Shown here: positions 1 through 11,585 of the stretch, piece after piece
Layout: each line of letters begins with the position of its first letter
How positions within the stretch are numbered: position 1 is the first letter of the stretch
DNA from: Dama dama
Taxonomy: Eukaryota; Chordata; Mammalia; Artiodactyla; Cervidae
Direction of reading: 5' to 3'
NCBI RefSeq assembly: GCF_033118175.1
Contig: NC_083696.1
Location: forward strand, 38,673,001-38,737,000
DNA: 64,000 nucleotides
The notes under the pieces: model-generated
What the model was told of the DNA's origin: nothing
Databases searched by the model: none
The model's input: only the letters and a program-made list of their open reading frames with translations
Position numbers and translations under genes: made by a program

Positions 1-62
1 CTATGCTATACACTTGAAACTGTAAATTATACTTTAATAAAAAATTACAAAATTAAAAATTT
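1..62 (+). mobile_element. Possible old L1 3'-terminal fragment at window edge
   Basis: CACTTGAAACTGTAAATTAT followed by an ATTAATAAAA-type end resembles a mammalian L1 3' end. It is cut by the window edge. Confidence 0.35.
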
Positions 63-595
63 TTAAAGTGTTTGGATGTCCTGTTATTTAAGAGGAAAAA
101 TAAAATCCAAGTAAAGTAGAAATAGGTTTTTTCTTCTCTATTAATTCTTCACACAGCAAATTGCCAATTTGGTTCTAATACATTAAAAAAATGTTATATT
201 GTATTCAGGGCAGTTCAAAGCAAGCTTGTGGAATCAAGATTTTTTTTTTTTTTTTGGAGTTCCCCAGCTCCTCCAATCTGCCCTTCTCCTGCCCTTTATT
301 TCCTCACAAGCTTTTCCTCACCCAGCCAAACCTTTTGTTGCTAAGAATCTAGCAACAGTCACACCTTCATGGGAACATACATCAAAATAGAAGCGCCACT
401 AGGGCAGTGACATTTTAAGACATATCTGAGTTTGAAATGAAAAGGTTTGGATTCCAGAACATAAAATATTCTGATAAGAGGAATAGAAAAGGTATCAGGG
501 AAGGAGAAATTCCTTCCAGAACACCTTGGAAATAATCCTGGCTGGATAAGTGATGGAGGTGTGGTTTCATTGGATGACAAGTTATTATTATGAAT

Positions 596-977
596 TAGTT
601 CAATTCAGTTCAGTTGCTCAGTCGTGTCTGACTCTTTGGGACCCCATGGACAACAGCACACCAGGCTTCCTTGTCCGTCGCCAACTCCCAGAGTTTACCC
701 AAACTCACGTCCATTGAGTTGGTGATGCTATCCAACAATCTCATTCTCTGTCGTCCCCTTCTCCTCCTTCCTTCGATCTTTCCCAGCATCAGGGTCCTTT
801 CCAGTGGGTCAGTTCTTTGCATCAAGTGGCCAAAGTATTGGAGTTTCAGCTTCAACATCAGTCCCTCCAATGAACACCCAGGACTGATCTCCTTTAGGAT
901 GGACTGGTTGGATCTCCTTGCAGTTCAAGGGACTCTCAAGAGTCATCTCCAACACACAGTTCAAAAGCATCAATTCT
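596..977 (-). mobile_element. 5'-truncated BovB LINE, 3' end
   Basis: Starts TTCAATTCAGTTCAGTTGCT and follows the inverted BovB 3' end for 380 bp. Candidate TSD TTATGAAT (588-595) / TTATGAGT (978-985). Confidence 0.85.
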
Positions 978-999
978 TATGAGTGCACGGCTGTATTTG

Positions 1000-1300
1000 T
1001 GTAGCCGTTAGGCCTGGGTGCTGGGGTCACATCTGCAGAGTCCCCTCTCTATCCCTTACTAGTTGTTGGAATTTGGGCACGACTCTGTTTTCTCCCTTCC
1101 GAGTACTAGCCAGGCCTGACCCTGCTTAGCTTCTGAGATCAGACAAGATCAGGCGCGTTCAGGTTGGTAGACAAGACTCTGTAGACAAGACTAGACTCTG
1201 TAGATGTAGACAAGACTCTGTCTTCTCATCTGTAAAACAGTGCTCACAACAGTGCCCACACCATCCAGGGTGGTGGGAGGATGATAAAATACCTTGCTTA
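1000..1300 (+). mobile_element. MIR SINE interrupted by a 5S-derived insert
   Basis: A degraded MIR is read before and after the insert: TTACTAGTTGTTGGAATTTG at about 1058 and TCTTCTCATCTGTAAAACAG at about 1221, the core and the 'cctcatctgtaaaa' part of MIR. Confidence 0.5.
1099..1172 (-). pseudogene. 5S rRNA-derived pseudogene fragment
   Basis: The reverse complement matches about nucleotides 1-82 of mammalian 5S rRNA with few changes. The 3' part is missing, and about 7 nt near the 5' end are lost. Tandem copies of TAGACAAGACTCTG follow (1170-1220). The internal promoter is incomplete because the downstream part is absent, so transcription is unlikely. Confidence 0.85.
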
Positions 1301-1467
1301 CTTAGTGTCTGGGACATGGTCAGCCCTCAATATATCTTCACCATAATTATTTTTCCTTTTACAATTAAACACAAACCTAGGTGTTAGGAGATCAGGCTTC
1401 CTGTTTATATACTTATTTTCCCTGTTTTTCATTTCTTGAAGAATTTTCTTCTTTAAAAGTTTTCAAG

Positions 1468-1586
1468 GGAATTTTTTTGGCGGTTCAGTGGTTAGAACTC
1501 TGGACTTTCACTGCAGGGGCCTGGCTTCAAACCCTGGTCAGGAAACTAAGATCCTCCAAGCTGTGTGGTGCAGCCAAAAAAAAAAA
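1468..1586 (+). mobile_element. CHR-2-type tRNA-derived SINE
   Basis: GGCGGTTCAGTGGTTAGAAC begins the tRNA-like head and a poly-A tail ends it. Perfect 13-bp TSD AAAAGTTTTCAAG (1455-1467 and 1587-1599). Confidence 0.9.
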
Positions 1587-1814
1587 AAAAGTTTTCAAGT
1601 CATTTGGAACATATCATTCCAATGTCCCCAGTTCTTGTGTCAGTAACTGCAGTAAATTACACTCTAGAGAAGGACTTAAGGATTAAGGAAAGAACAGAGG
1701 GCCTGAATCTTGCCAGGCCGGAATTTAAAGCCTTGTAGCAGCCTAGTGACGGAGCATGCATGCATACAGCCGTCATTACTTTGATTCACCCTCCCTTAAA
1801 TTCACATTCAGCAT

Positions 1815-1965
1815 ACATTATTAAGTGCCGATTTACTAAAGCCCTGGGCTAGGAACATTATTTTGCTTAACCATCACGTAGTGATGTAAACTAGGGCTTC
1901 ATAAATAAGGAAACCAAAACCTAACAAGAGGAGAGGTCCTTGTCTAAATCACCCAGTAGTATTTG
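1815..1965 (+). mobile_element. Probable MIR SINE
   Basis: Weak MIR-like order: 'gaaaccaaaac ... ttgtctaaatcacccag', the usual 'gaaactgag ... cttgcccaaggtcacacag' block in decayed form. Confidence 0.4.
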
Positions 1966-2840
1966 GTTAAGGCTAAGAATTTAGGCATGGTTTTCTCTCG
2001 ATTTAAATCTGGGCATTGATTTTTTTTTTTTTTTTAAGGGTTCTCTTGGAAGACCAGTTCAGTTTAGATTAATTTAGTTTTCCTCAACCTTTTAATTCTC
2101 AAAAAACTAAGTAAAAATAATCTCTCATTGTATCAAAATCGAACACAGGAGGGGTAGAGTAGAATGCAGTATTGCAAATCAAGCCAACTCCAGTAGGTTT
2201 AATAGAATGAACACGCCCCTGGCTACACAGTTACCAGATCGAGGTGTGTGCTGGAATGCCCACACATAAGCACATGTCTCAACTAAACCTTAAAGGGGAG
2301 GGAAAGGGACACATTCATCTCGCCATTTTTCAACGTGGGGAGACTGAGTCTGTGCTTGTTTGAAAATAATTTTTAAAGCAAACCATGAGTTAATACAAAA
2401 GGGTTGGACTCACTGGATTGACGCAGTGTGTGTGCACATGTATACTTTTAATAGATAATCACAAAGATGTATCTTATCTTAGCGTGAAGCAGAACTTCCT
2501 ACATGTAAAAACCATAAAGAGAATTGCAAAGGGAAAAATGCTAGTCTACTTACCAGTTAGTTATTTGCCACAAATATAATAAAAGCATTTGGTTAGAAAT
2601 TTATAAGACATAAACTAACAATCCAAAAGGGAAGGGAGTGGACATAAATGTACTGTTTCCAGAATAAAAAAAAAAACAGAACAAAATGAAAAACAACCAT
2701 TTAGCTACCTATTTAATCAGGCAAGGACAAGTCAAAGCAGTGACAATATGTACTTTGCCTACTAAATAATGAAATTTATTAATATTTTTTTCAAGATGTT
2801 AGATTTATTGATGTCAAATTTCATCTGGTTGCTTAAGATT
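1966..2840. other. No gene seen
   Basis: AT-rich unique sequence with poly-T at 2019-2036 and a short A-run near 2667. No supported ORF or named repeat. Confidence 0.5.
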
Positions 2841-2841
2841 T

Positions 2842-2990
2842 TTTTTTTATTGTGGTGAAAGTCACATACTATAAAACATATTATTTTAACCATATTTAAC
2901 TGAATAGTTCAGTGGCAGTAAAGACATTCACCTTGTTGTGCAACTCTCATCGTCATCCATCTCCCGAATTTTTCACTTGCCTAATCTGAA
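2842..2990 (-). mobile_element. L1 (L1MA/L1MB-type) 3' end
   Basis: Contains the inverted L1 3' UTR block 'attttaaccatatttaactgaatagttcagtggcagtaaagacattcac', here broken by normal decay. Confidence 0.65.
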
Positions 2991-3039
2991 AGATTTAAAT
3001 AATGATTATGTTCAATATTAATGAAGATTTTGAGAATTA

Positions 3040-3510
3040 GATGTTACCATACTCTGGTGGAGGGAGTGTAGGCTTGAAAACTGTTCATCTACTCTGAACA
3101 AAATAAGGTATAGGGACATATTATAAGGAAACAGTATAAGAAGGGACAAAAATGTATGTGTAGAGATATTTTTTGCCATATTATTAATATTAATAAGAAA
3201 CTGGAAATCTAGTCTCATGTTCAACAAAATGAGATAAATTAAACATATTATAATTCACAACATGTGAAAGAAATTTAAGAAGCTTTTCAAATGAGTCATG
3301 AATATTTAACTACTTGAAAGTATGCTTTAAAAATACACAATATTCAGTTAAAAAAAATAAGATTTAATATTACAATAGACATAATCCCAATTTAGGTAAA
3401 ATGTCACATAAACATGCATGAATGTTTTGAAAAGTCTGAACCAGAATATGCTAAGATATTAACAGCAATTTTCTTTGGTGATTTTCTAAGAATTTTACTT
3501 GTGCAAAATT
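3040..3510 (+). mobile_element. Old L1M/HAL1-type 3' fragment
   Basis: The order of blocks (GGAGGGAGTG..., AAGAAACTGGAAATC..., ATATGCTAAGATATTAACAG...GGTGATTTTC) follows an old L1 3' end. Divergence is high. Confidence 0.45.
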
Positions 3511-4702
3511 GTTTTGGATTTTCTATACTAGGCATATTTGACCCTGAAGCCACCCCACATCCGCCTCCTCACTTACCCATCACCTCTCATCCTTTGTGAA
3601 TTTAAAAGACTGGAAGGAACATCATGGCCATTCATTTAGTTATCATTAGGCATGTGTATGTGTGTGACAGCTATTCCAGCTACTGACCTGGGCCTTATTC
3701 CTAGGTCAGAGAGCTGGCTGTATGCTTTCTTTTTTTCTTGCTATTGTTGGTATTATGCCTCAGTGGAGCATTCATTGTCCCAGAATTTTACTACTGAGTG
3801 TTCTGGACGAAAGACTTGATGAAGTCTTCATTCAGTGGATTTGTCAGGAGGAGGTTGTATATTTTCTTTGTCCTGAGTCTCTGCTGAGAGAAAGTTAATG
3901 GGAATTTCAGCTACAGCACACAAAACTGGCTGTCTGCTGTCACTGAAATTGTAACTAGTAGCATCCCGTGATTGGATGTGATCAGACGTTCCTGTCTTCA
4001 GCTTCATTTGCCCTAAGTATATTTATGAATTTAAAGAAAAGCTTGTAACATCATAGAACGTCAGACATGTGATGAAACATCACCTCTACAAAACACACCC
4101 ATATAAACATTATAAAAATCTTAGATTATACCCTTTACTGAGACACCCTCTCAACCTCTAAAAATACCATCTTTGATTTTTAAAAAAATGGGAGTATATA
4201 CCTATCTATCTCCTTCCTTCACTTCAGCTTTGGTGCCATTTGGATAGATGGAAACTGCAGGGGCTCAACTATAATTATTTTATAAATAATTAATAAGGCA
4301 CTACTATTATTACTTAAAAAAAAGAATCCCATTTGGGAATGAGTCTCTTGATAGTAGCTGAAGTTTAATTTAGCCAAATAACTGTTCCGCATTAGCTAAC
4401 GTGGCCCATTATTTTTAGGCTCAGAAGATATTTCCAGCTGTGCTGAGACAGTGGTGATCCATCACTTGTTCTGGAAGCCAGTTTCTTGGCCTGTCAGTGA
4501 TGTATCTGGACTTATTACTTTCCTGTGGTAGTGGGGTAAAATGAGTTTAGTACTGTGTTACCGAAGTGTCCATAGGAGAACCTGTGCAATTCACTTCAAT
4601 GCTATCTTCTTTATAGAGTTCAAGTACTAAATAAACTTCCTTTTTAAGACTTCTGATATGAAGTTAAGTGAAAACATCATACATGGATATTATAGACTTG
4701 CT
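3511..4702. other. No gene seen
   Basis: Unique-looking sequence. Short CA/T-rich patches only. Confidence 0.45.
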
Positions 4703-4716
4703 AATTATGTAAATAG

Positions 4717-4925
4717 TGGTAGTGTTAATTGCTCAGAGTTGTCTGACTCTTTGCAACTCATGGACTGTAGCCTGCTAGGCTCCTCTATCCATGAAATTCT
4801 CCAGGCTAGAATACTGGAGTGGATTGCCATTCCCTTCTCCAGAGGATCTTCCTGACTCAGGGATCAAACCCAGGTCTCCTGCATTACAGGCAGATTCTTT
4901 ACCATCTGAGCCATTAGGGAAACCC
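4717..4925 (-). mobile_element. Bov-tA SINE
   Basis: Inverted Bov-tA ending in the tRNA-like head at the right. TSD AATTATGTAAATAG (4703-4716) / AACTATGTGAATAG (4926-4939), 12 of 14 identical. Confidence 0.88.
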
Positions 4926-5494
4926 AACTATGTGAATAGGCTATGTAAATATCTTTAGTTGACTATAATATACATACATTTAAAGAAAGCCTATCAAAAT
5001 TAACTATGTGAAGATTTTTGAAAACCATAATATATTTTCTTCAGCATACATTTTTTGGTAGCTTCTAAAGTTGGCATGTATCATTTTTTGTTAGCAGAAA
5101 AAAAGAGTTGGCTAGAACAGAATGTGAGCTTTTTGAAGACTTTGCCCTGATCTCACAGAATGCATTATGAGACATTTCTACCATACACAGAGGGATTTCA
5201 ATCTGATGACCTGACTTCTATCATATCATTAAAAATAATTGACTGCAAATGCAATCCTGGGGACTTTATTATCTCTATTCTGGCATCTGCGGCTCACAGC
5301 AAGGAAACTGATACTTAGGTAATTAGAGGGCATGTGACATCTTGATCCCAGACACACTATAAGACTCCTTCCACTGTGAGCAAGAACCCACATGACAGAA
5401 ATCCAGCCAGAAGAGGCAAAATCTAAGCAAATAACAGAGATTTCCAATTTTTCTCAGAAGTAACTTTTGTATCTACTCTGGAGATAGTAACTCC

Positions 5495-5675
5495 ATTAGT
5501 TGCTCAGTCAAGTCTGACTCTTTGTGACCACCAGGCTCCACTGTCCATGGGATTTCCCAGGCAAGAATACTAGAGTAGGTTGCCATTTCCTTTTCCAGGG
5601 TTCCTGGACCAGGAATTGAACCCAGGTCCCCTGCATTGGCAGGTGCTGTCTTTACCACTTGAGTCACGGAAGCCC
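5495..5675 (-). mobile_element. Bov-tA SINE
   Basis: Inverted copy containing ATTTCCCAGGCAAGAATACT and the head ACTTGAGTCACGGAAGCCC, with a short deletion around the GACCCCATGG block. Confidence 0.85.
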
Positions 5676-5867
5676 TCTTTCTTTCAAAGCCTAATGTAAA
5701 TATTGGTTCTTTGGGGATGTTTTTCGGAGTCCTCAACCAGAAATAATCTCTTTCTCAGTCTTGTGAACTCCTTTAACTTGGTTCTCTCTCTCCTATAGTA
5801 TTCACAGTTTCCTTAAGATAATTTATTTACATACCATAAGCTCTACAGATAAAGCTGCTGGTGGGTG

Positions 5868-6425
5868 ACGTGGATATCTGCTGTGGATTGTTTATGTCCT
5901 CTCCTAACACTAATTCCTATTGGGGTGACATTTGGAGGTGGGCCTTTGAGAGGTAATTAGGTCATAAGGGAGAAGCCCCCTTGAGTATGTATGTGCTCAG
6001 TCACTCAGCCATGTCTGACTCTTTGCAACCCCGTGGACTGTAGCCCGCCAGGCTCCTCTGTCCATGGGATTCTCCAGGCAAGAAGACTGGAGTGGGTTGC
6101 CATTACCTCCTCCAGGGGATTTTCCCGACCCAGGGATTGAACCTGAATCTCTGCACTGGCAGATGGATTCTTTACCCCTGTGCCACCTATGGGATTAGTG
6201 TCCTAATAAGAAGCGACATGAAAGAGATAAGCCCTCTTTCTCTCTCCCTGTCATGTAAGGACACAGCAACAAGACCAGGAAGTGGGCTCTTGCCAGACAA
6301 CAAACAGACATCTGTTGGCACCTTGATCTTGGACTTCTCAGCCTCCTGAAGTGCGAATAAACTGTAACATAAATGTTTAAGCTACAGAGTCTATGATATC
6401 CCATTATAGCAGCCCAAACTGACTC
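5868..6425 (+). mobile_element. MaLR (MLT1-like) LTR, interrupted by a SINE
   Basis: Blocks GGTGGGCCTTTGAGAGGTAA, GGGATTAGTGTCCTAATAAG, TTGATCTTGGACTTCTCAGC and ATTATAGCAGCCCAAACTGA occur in the order of an old mammalian non-autonomous LTR. It is split by the Bov-tA at 5986-6190. Confidence 0.6.
5986..6190 (-). mobile_element. Bov-tA SINE inside the LTR
   Basis: Contains TTCTCCAGGCAAGAAGACTG. It lies between AGAAGCCCCC and GGGATTAGTG of the LTR. Confidence 0.88.
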
Positions 6426-6451
6426 TGTCAGTATCTTTTCTATATATAATT

Positions 6452-6738
6452 CTATTCATTTGTTTATTTATTTTTGGCTGCAATGAGTCTCTGTTGCTGT
6501 GTATGGGGTTTCTCTGGTTGTGGTGAGTGGGGTCTACTCACTAGTTACAATGTGTGGGCTTCTCATTGTGGTGGTTTTTCTCATTGTAGAGCACAGATTT
6601 TAGGCACATGGGCTCAGTAGCTGTGGCCCATGGGCTTGGTTGCTCTGTGGCAAGTGGAATCTTCCCTGACCAGGGATTGAACTCATGTCCCCTGCACTGA
6701 CAGGCAGATTCTTAACCACGGGACCATGAGGGACGTCC
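6452..6738 (-). mobile_element. CHR-1-type SINE
   Basis: Long inverted CHR element: TTTTTGGCTGCAATGAGTCT through TGGCTTGGTTGCTCTGTGGC to the head ATTCTTAACCACGGGACCAT. Confidence 0.75.
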
Positions 6739-7024
6739 TCAATATCTTATTAATATCTGTTTTTCAGCAACCCAGGCACATGGTCGATGTTGTTGGATGC
6801 TGAGTGAATGCTGAACAGAATGTGTAATATCCAGTGATTCATTTCTGGAGTCACTTGTAGGATATGTATTCAGTTGAAATCCTTAGCTGCACATACATTG
6901 AAAAAAAAAAACAATGATTCAAAATTACACTTGGTTGTCATTCTCCCATGGCCTTGAGGACTGATTCCTGCTCCCCACTCTCCTCCAATCATCATCACTG
7001 TTGGCTCAAAATAAGAGCCATAAG

Positions 7025-7545
7025 GGTTGAACTTGAAAAGTGGATGAATCTAGAGCCTATTATACAGAGTGAAGTAAGTTAGAAAGAGAAAAACAAATAT
7101 TGTATACTAATGCTTATATGTGGGATCTAGCGAGATGGTACTGATGAACCCATTTGCAGGGCAACAGTGGAGACACAGGCATAGAGAACAGACTTCTGGA
7201 CACGGTGGGGAGGGGGGAAGAAGGAGAGGGTGGGAGAGAGTAACATGGAAAAGTACATTGACATATGTAAAAGAGATAGCCAGTGGGAATTTGCTCTATG
7301 ACTCAGGGAACTCACACTGGGCTCTGGCTCCAGGGGCTCTGAAACAACCTAGAGCGATGGGATGGGGAGGGAGCTGGGAGGGAGGTCCGAGAGAGAGGGG
7401 ACATAGGCTCGCCTATGGCTGATTCATGTTGAGGTTTGGCAGAAACCAACACAGTATTATAAAGCAATTATCCTTCAATTAAAATAGATAAATTTAATTA
7501 TTAAAAAATAAGATAAATATTAATAAATAAATTTTAAAAAATAAA
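7025..7545 (+). mobile_element. Ruminant L1 3' end
   Basis: Contains AAGTGGATGAATCTAGAGCC, AGATAGCCAGTGGGAATTTG and CAATTATCCTTCAATTAAAA near the A-rich end. The ORF is not retained. Confidence 0.85.
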
Positions 7546-7905
7546 AGAGTTGAATCTGAGACACACTGGAGCAATTACGTCCATGACCGGCAAAAATAGA
7601 ATGATTAGTGCAATGAAAAGCAGCTTCTGTGCAGATCAACAGCACACTTTCCAGTCACTGAACTCAGCCTATGTGAGTCTGATTACTTCTGGGAGTGGGG
7701 GTATCCACAAGAGTGCTGTCCCTGCCCTTCTCCACAGAGAATTGCCCTGTGATGTAGGTTTGAAGCTGGCACCAGTTTGGGGTTCCCTCTGTATGGAGTG
7801 GATATTTCACGGTCAGTATGTGTTTGGTGGGGTTGGGAGTCTGGATGGTAACTGAGGCGTCATGGTTCATTATCATAATGTTTGTCATTAATAGAGGCCT
7901 AACAA

Positions 7906-8526
7906 CTTGCTTCCCTGGTGGCTCAGTGGTAAAGAAGCCACATGGCAATGCAGGAAATGCAGGAGACACAGGTTAGATCCCTGGGTCAGGAAGATCCCCT
8001 GTAAAAGGAAATGGCAGCCCACTCCAGTATTCTTGCCTGGGAAATCCCATCGACAGAGGAGCCTAGCGGGCTGCAGTGCATGGGTTCGAAAAGAGTCGGA
8101 CACTATGTCATGCCTGATGTCCGAATCCCCAAGCGGGAAGAGCGAAGGCCTCCAAGACAATGCAACTCACAAAAAGGGAAGTTTATTGCTGACTTGAGTC
8201 AGGGCTCCTGCCGCATCCAACGCAGTGGTGCGGGGTCAGAGAGCCCTGAGCCCAAGCTGTTACACAAATATATAGGGTGAGCACTCGCCGTTGGTAGTTG
8301 GTTTAAGCGGATTGCATGGTCAAAACTTTCGCGAGCGCGGGACTTTCCCGGGGGTTTCCGCCCCGTTCCTAATTGGCAAACAGCGGTCAGTGTTAAGCGA
8401 AAGCTGATCCAGGTGGCCTGATAATCTTACCAACCAGAAGTAGGAAAGCCTACTCCTAATCTAAGCTGCCTGCCATGGCATTACTTCTGCTCGCCTCACA
8501 ACTATGGAGTGACTAAGCTATAACAA
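7906..8526 (+). mobile_element. Bov-tA SINE split by a solo LTR
   Basis: Head and body at 7906-8105 (CTTCCCTGGTGGCTCAGTGG...AAAGAGTCGGACAC), tail at 8501-8526 (GAGTGACTAAGCTATAACAA). The LTR sits between. Confidence 0.88.
8106..8500 (-). mobile_element. Solo endogenous retroviral LTR
   Basis: A 395-bp element with TG...CA termini (TGTCATGCC ... CTCACA on this strand) and a 4-bp TSD ACTA (8102-8105 and 8501-8504). Read in its own sense it has a TATA-like CTATATATTTG (near 8267-8274) followed by AATAAA (8182-8187), the order of a retroviral U3-R-U5. No internal viral sequence is adjacent, so it is a solo LTR left by recombination. CpG content is higher than the surroundings. A 4-bp TSD suggests the gammaretrovirus-like class; the family is not named. 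Confidence 0.85.
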
Positions 8527-8755
8527 CAGGCTAGGCACTGTGCTGGGCATCTGTGCACTGCTGGCTCCCCAAGCCTGCTCTGATAGAGCGGAACAGTTAG
8601 CTTCGATTATGGACCTGGAAACAAAGGCTTCCCATGGTTAACTAACTTGGTCTGGGTCACAGCAAGAGCATGTGAGAGAGGCCGACTCTGAGCCAGCCTG
8701 GCTGCCTCCAAGCCCAGGCTTCCTCCCCACCAGTATGCTGCACACCACACTCCCT

Positions 8756-9444
8756 CGCCACAGACACATACACACCCTGTTTCACCAAAAGAAAGCCCTA
8801 GACTGAGGGTCGGGGAAAAGAAAAAGTGCGTTAACGGAGAAACGTGTCAAAAGTTCCTTTCCCAAAACGAATGCTTCATGGATCCAGTGTTTTATGACTC
8901 TACATGCAATTTTGCAAATGGTGTGTTTGGCTCCAGTGGATCTTTCCTGACACCTTAATTAGTTCTAGTGACTGCTTTGATGTTTTTAGGCACTCAAGGA
9001 GAGAAAGACACCAGGAGTCCTGCTATCTTTGTTCTGGAAACCCAGTGCATTTTTTTTCAGCAGTCTTTTGACTTATCTACCAACAGTACTAGAGTCATCG
9101 AATCAAATCTCATTTCTTTTTGAGAAACTGGGACACTCTCCACGGGCCATCAGAAAGGTCAAGGTTCATAGATTTAAAGAAGACTGGATGAGAACTTTCA
9201 GAACCAGGCAACCGTTTAATCTCCACTCCTCCACCCTGGCTGCTTCTCCCAAAGGCATCTTAAGCTCCAGCCAAACTGGTCCTCAAACTCTCCCAACTGT
9301 CATCTTTAAGTTTCTGCTCATGCTGTTCTTCCTATCCAAAATACACTTGGTTACTGACCTGGCCAGTGGGTACATGTCCGTCAGGACTCGGGTTTTTCTG
9401 GCTTCCAGAGGAAGGCAGAGCTGCAGTGGTGCGGCCACTAAGCA
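8756..9444. other. No gene seen
   Basis: Unique-looking. An open frame at 9029-9472 (147 codons) has no recognisable domain and no gene context. Confidence 0.45.
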
Positions 9445-9610
9445 TGCTGACTTCCCTATCAGACAGACTTGACTCCATGTCCTGCCCCTGTAACGTGATC
9501 ATGCACCCTCACCTCAAGAAGCATCTCATCTGTTAAATGGGCACAAGTGGAGAACCTTCAATGGAGAGCAGCTGCTGAGATGAAATAATTCATGAGAACA
9601 TTTGCTTTTA
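9445..9610 (+). mobile_element. MIR SINE
   Basis: TAACGTGATCATGCACCCTC followed by 'aagcatctcatctgttaaatgggcac', the MIR 'tgtgaccttgggcaa...tcatctgtaaaatggg' pattern. Confidence 0.6.
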
Positions 9611-9629
9611 GGAGAACACAGCTAAACTC

Positions 9630-9890
9630 TTGGTGAATGTTGGCTCTGATTGTCCTCAGAAGGGAAGTCCTCCCCGACACTTCCTTTCCCACCATCGGCC
9701 TAAAGATGCTGCCTTTTATTTTATGGTCCAGTTGCCTGTGTGCCAGCCCTGGCATAGCAGTTACTATTCTAGCTACCGTCAGATTGTTTATCTCCTTCTT
9801 TAGACTGAAAACTCTTCCAGAACAGGGACTGTGAACCTAAATTCTTCATATCAAATGCCTGCTGCAGTAGCTAATGTATATGAGACATTT
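9630..9890 (+). mobile_element. L2 LINE 3' fragment
   Basis: AGGGAAGTCCTCCCCGACAC, then CTGAAAACTCTTCCAGAACAGGGACTG in the L2 'gaagccttccctgac ... agggcagggact' order. Confidence 0.5.
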
Positions 9891-9974
9891 ATTTTTTAAA
9901 TTAATTTTTTTAAAGAAAACATTTTAAATCTTTTAGAATAATACCTTGAAAAGTACAGTAGTATAGTACAACAT

Positions 9975-10119
9975 CCTCTGTCCATGGAGTTCTTCAGGCA
10001 AGAATACTGGAGTGGGTTGCCATACCCTTCTCCAGGGGCTCTTCCTGACCCAGGGATTGAACTCAGATCTCCTGCAATGCAAGTGGATTCTTTCCTGTCC
10101 GGGCTACCAGGGAAGCCCC
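9975..10119 (-). mobile_element. Bov-tA SINE, truncated
   Basis: Inverted copy starting TCCTCTGTCCATGGAGTTCT and ending with head GGGCTACCAGGGAAGCCCC. Confidence 0.87.
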
Positions 10120-10194
10120 AGGGGCTGGCAACCAGGCATTTAATAAGTAAAAGGATGACTGATATTTTACAGCTCATTTATTCTTCAAGTATTA

Positions 10195-10345
10195 CCTTTA
10201 CTTACCATGATCTCATTTGGGCTTCACATGAGATAGGCATGGCAGAAAATCACATTGTATAGCTGAGGAGGGAATGAAATGAGTTTTCTAGAGTCAATAG
10301 CAGACGAGAGGTGGAGTTTAGGTTGAACTGCAGACGCTCTGACCC
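10195..10345 (+). mobile_element. MIR SINE
   Basis: ATGATCTCATTTGGGCTTCA, then AGCTGAGGAGGGAATGAAAT; MIR-like order. Confidence 0.5.
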
Positions 10346-10377
10346 TTCGTTGGGTGCTCCTTCGGGGGAGGCTGAGG

Positions 10378-10475
10378 AGCACACAGATTGGGAGCGTGGG
10401 CTCTGGGAGCAGCCAGACCTGATCACAAGATCTACCCTCCTGCTCACCAGCAGTGACCCTGGGACAAGTAATTTT
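10378..10475 (+). mobile_element. MIR SINE fragment
   Basis: GAGCGTGGGCTCTGGGAGCA ... CAGTGACCCTGGGACAAGTA. Confidence 0.5.
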
Positions 10476-10496
10476 TTTTGTCCCAAATATCCATTT

Positions 10497-10710
10497 GTTG
10501 TCATCGTTTAGTCACTTAGTCGTGTCTGACTCTTTGAGGCCCCACAGAGTATAGCCTGCCAGGCTCCTCTGTCCATGGGATTTCCCAGGCAAGAATACTT
10601 GAGTGGGTTGCCGATTCTTTCTCCAGGGGATCTTCCCAACCCAGGGATCGAACCCGAGGCTCCTGCATTGGCTGACAGGTTCTTTACCATCGAGCCACCA
10701 GGGAAGCCAC
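10497..10710 (-). mobile_element. Bov-tA SINE
   Basis: Inverted, TTGTCATCGTTTAGTCACTT to ATCGAGCCACCAGGGAAGCC, nearly full length. Confidence 0.9.
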
Positions 10711-11378
10711 AAATGCTGGTAACCGCAGGGCCTATTTCACAGCTCAGCCCAGTCCTGGGTGCATCATGAGAACATAGTCTGCGGAGGCCGTTATTAGAGG
10801 ATGAAACTGAAGCCCTTCATTGTGCTACAGATGCCAGACCACACAAAACACGTCATAATCCTCAAATGGCCAGTCTCACAGAACCAAACGAGGCTGTGAG
10901 TAGGTGCTGGTCCCGTCCCCCAGACCTTCATCACAGGGCACTTTCTCTGGACAAAGAGAAAGACCGTCTACGCCACTCCCAGTGCATCCCCCGCTCGTAT
11001 CAGGCTACTGCTGAGTTCACGGGTACAAGGTGTGCTGTCCGTGTGCACTGTGGTACCTTTCACATCCCAACACTTTAACTTACGCCAGTCACGGACTGTC
11101 TCTGCAATATATTTTCAACTTAGCTCTTATTGCTGCGTTTCACTCAGACAGGGAGTGGAGGGAGGGATTCATCTGCCAAGGATATGGGAGAATGAGATAT
11201 CCCACTTTCTCCAGAAATGAGGATGGAGCCCTCTGTTTTACATTCATAGTGCAGCCAAGCCTTCAAAGTGGACACATGCCAAGGAAGAGGCTCCCCAAAT
11301 TAAAGTCACTGGACCACTGCACTTTTTAAAAGGTGTTTGCTCATTGAAGCAACATTTGTTTAACTCCTAGTAAGCACC
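10711..11378. other. No gene seen
   Basis: Short open frames only. No named repeat. Confidence 0.45.
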
Positions 11379-11585
11379 AGGGGCTTCCCAGGTGGCGCTA
11401 GTTGTAAAGAACCCCCCCAGACACAGGTTTGATCCCTGAGTTGGGAAGATTTCCTGAAGGATGGAAGGGCAACCCACTCCAGTATTCTTGCCTGGAGAAT
11501 CCCATGGACAGAGGAGCCTGGTGGGCTACCGTTGATGGGGTCGCAGAGTGTTGGACCCGACTGAAGCGACTTAGCATGCATGCAC
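11379..11585 (+). mobile_element. Bov-tA SINE
   Basis: GGGGCTTCCCAGGTGGCGCT through the tail CTGAAGCGACTTAGCATGCA. Confidence 0.88.

Larger units (their letters stand above)
7862..8755 (+). mobile_element. MIR SINE split by a nested SINE and LTR
   Basis: The MIR is read as 7862-7905 plus about 8529-8755 (GGCTAGGCACTGTGCTGGGC...GTCTGGGTCACAGCAAGAGC). The Bov-tA and LTR between these parts are later arrivals. Confidence 0.6.
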
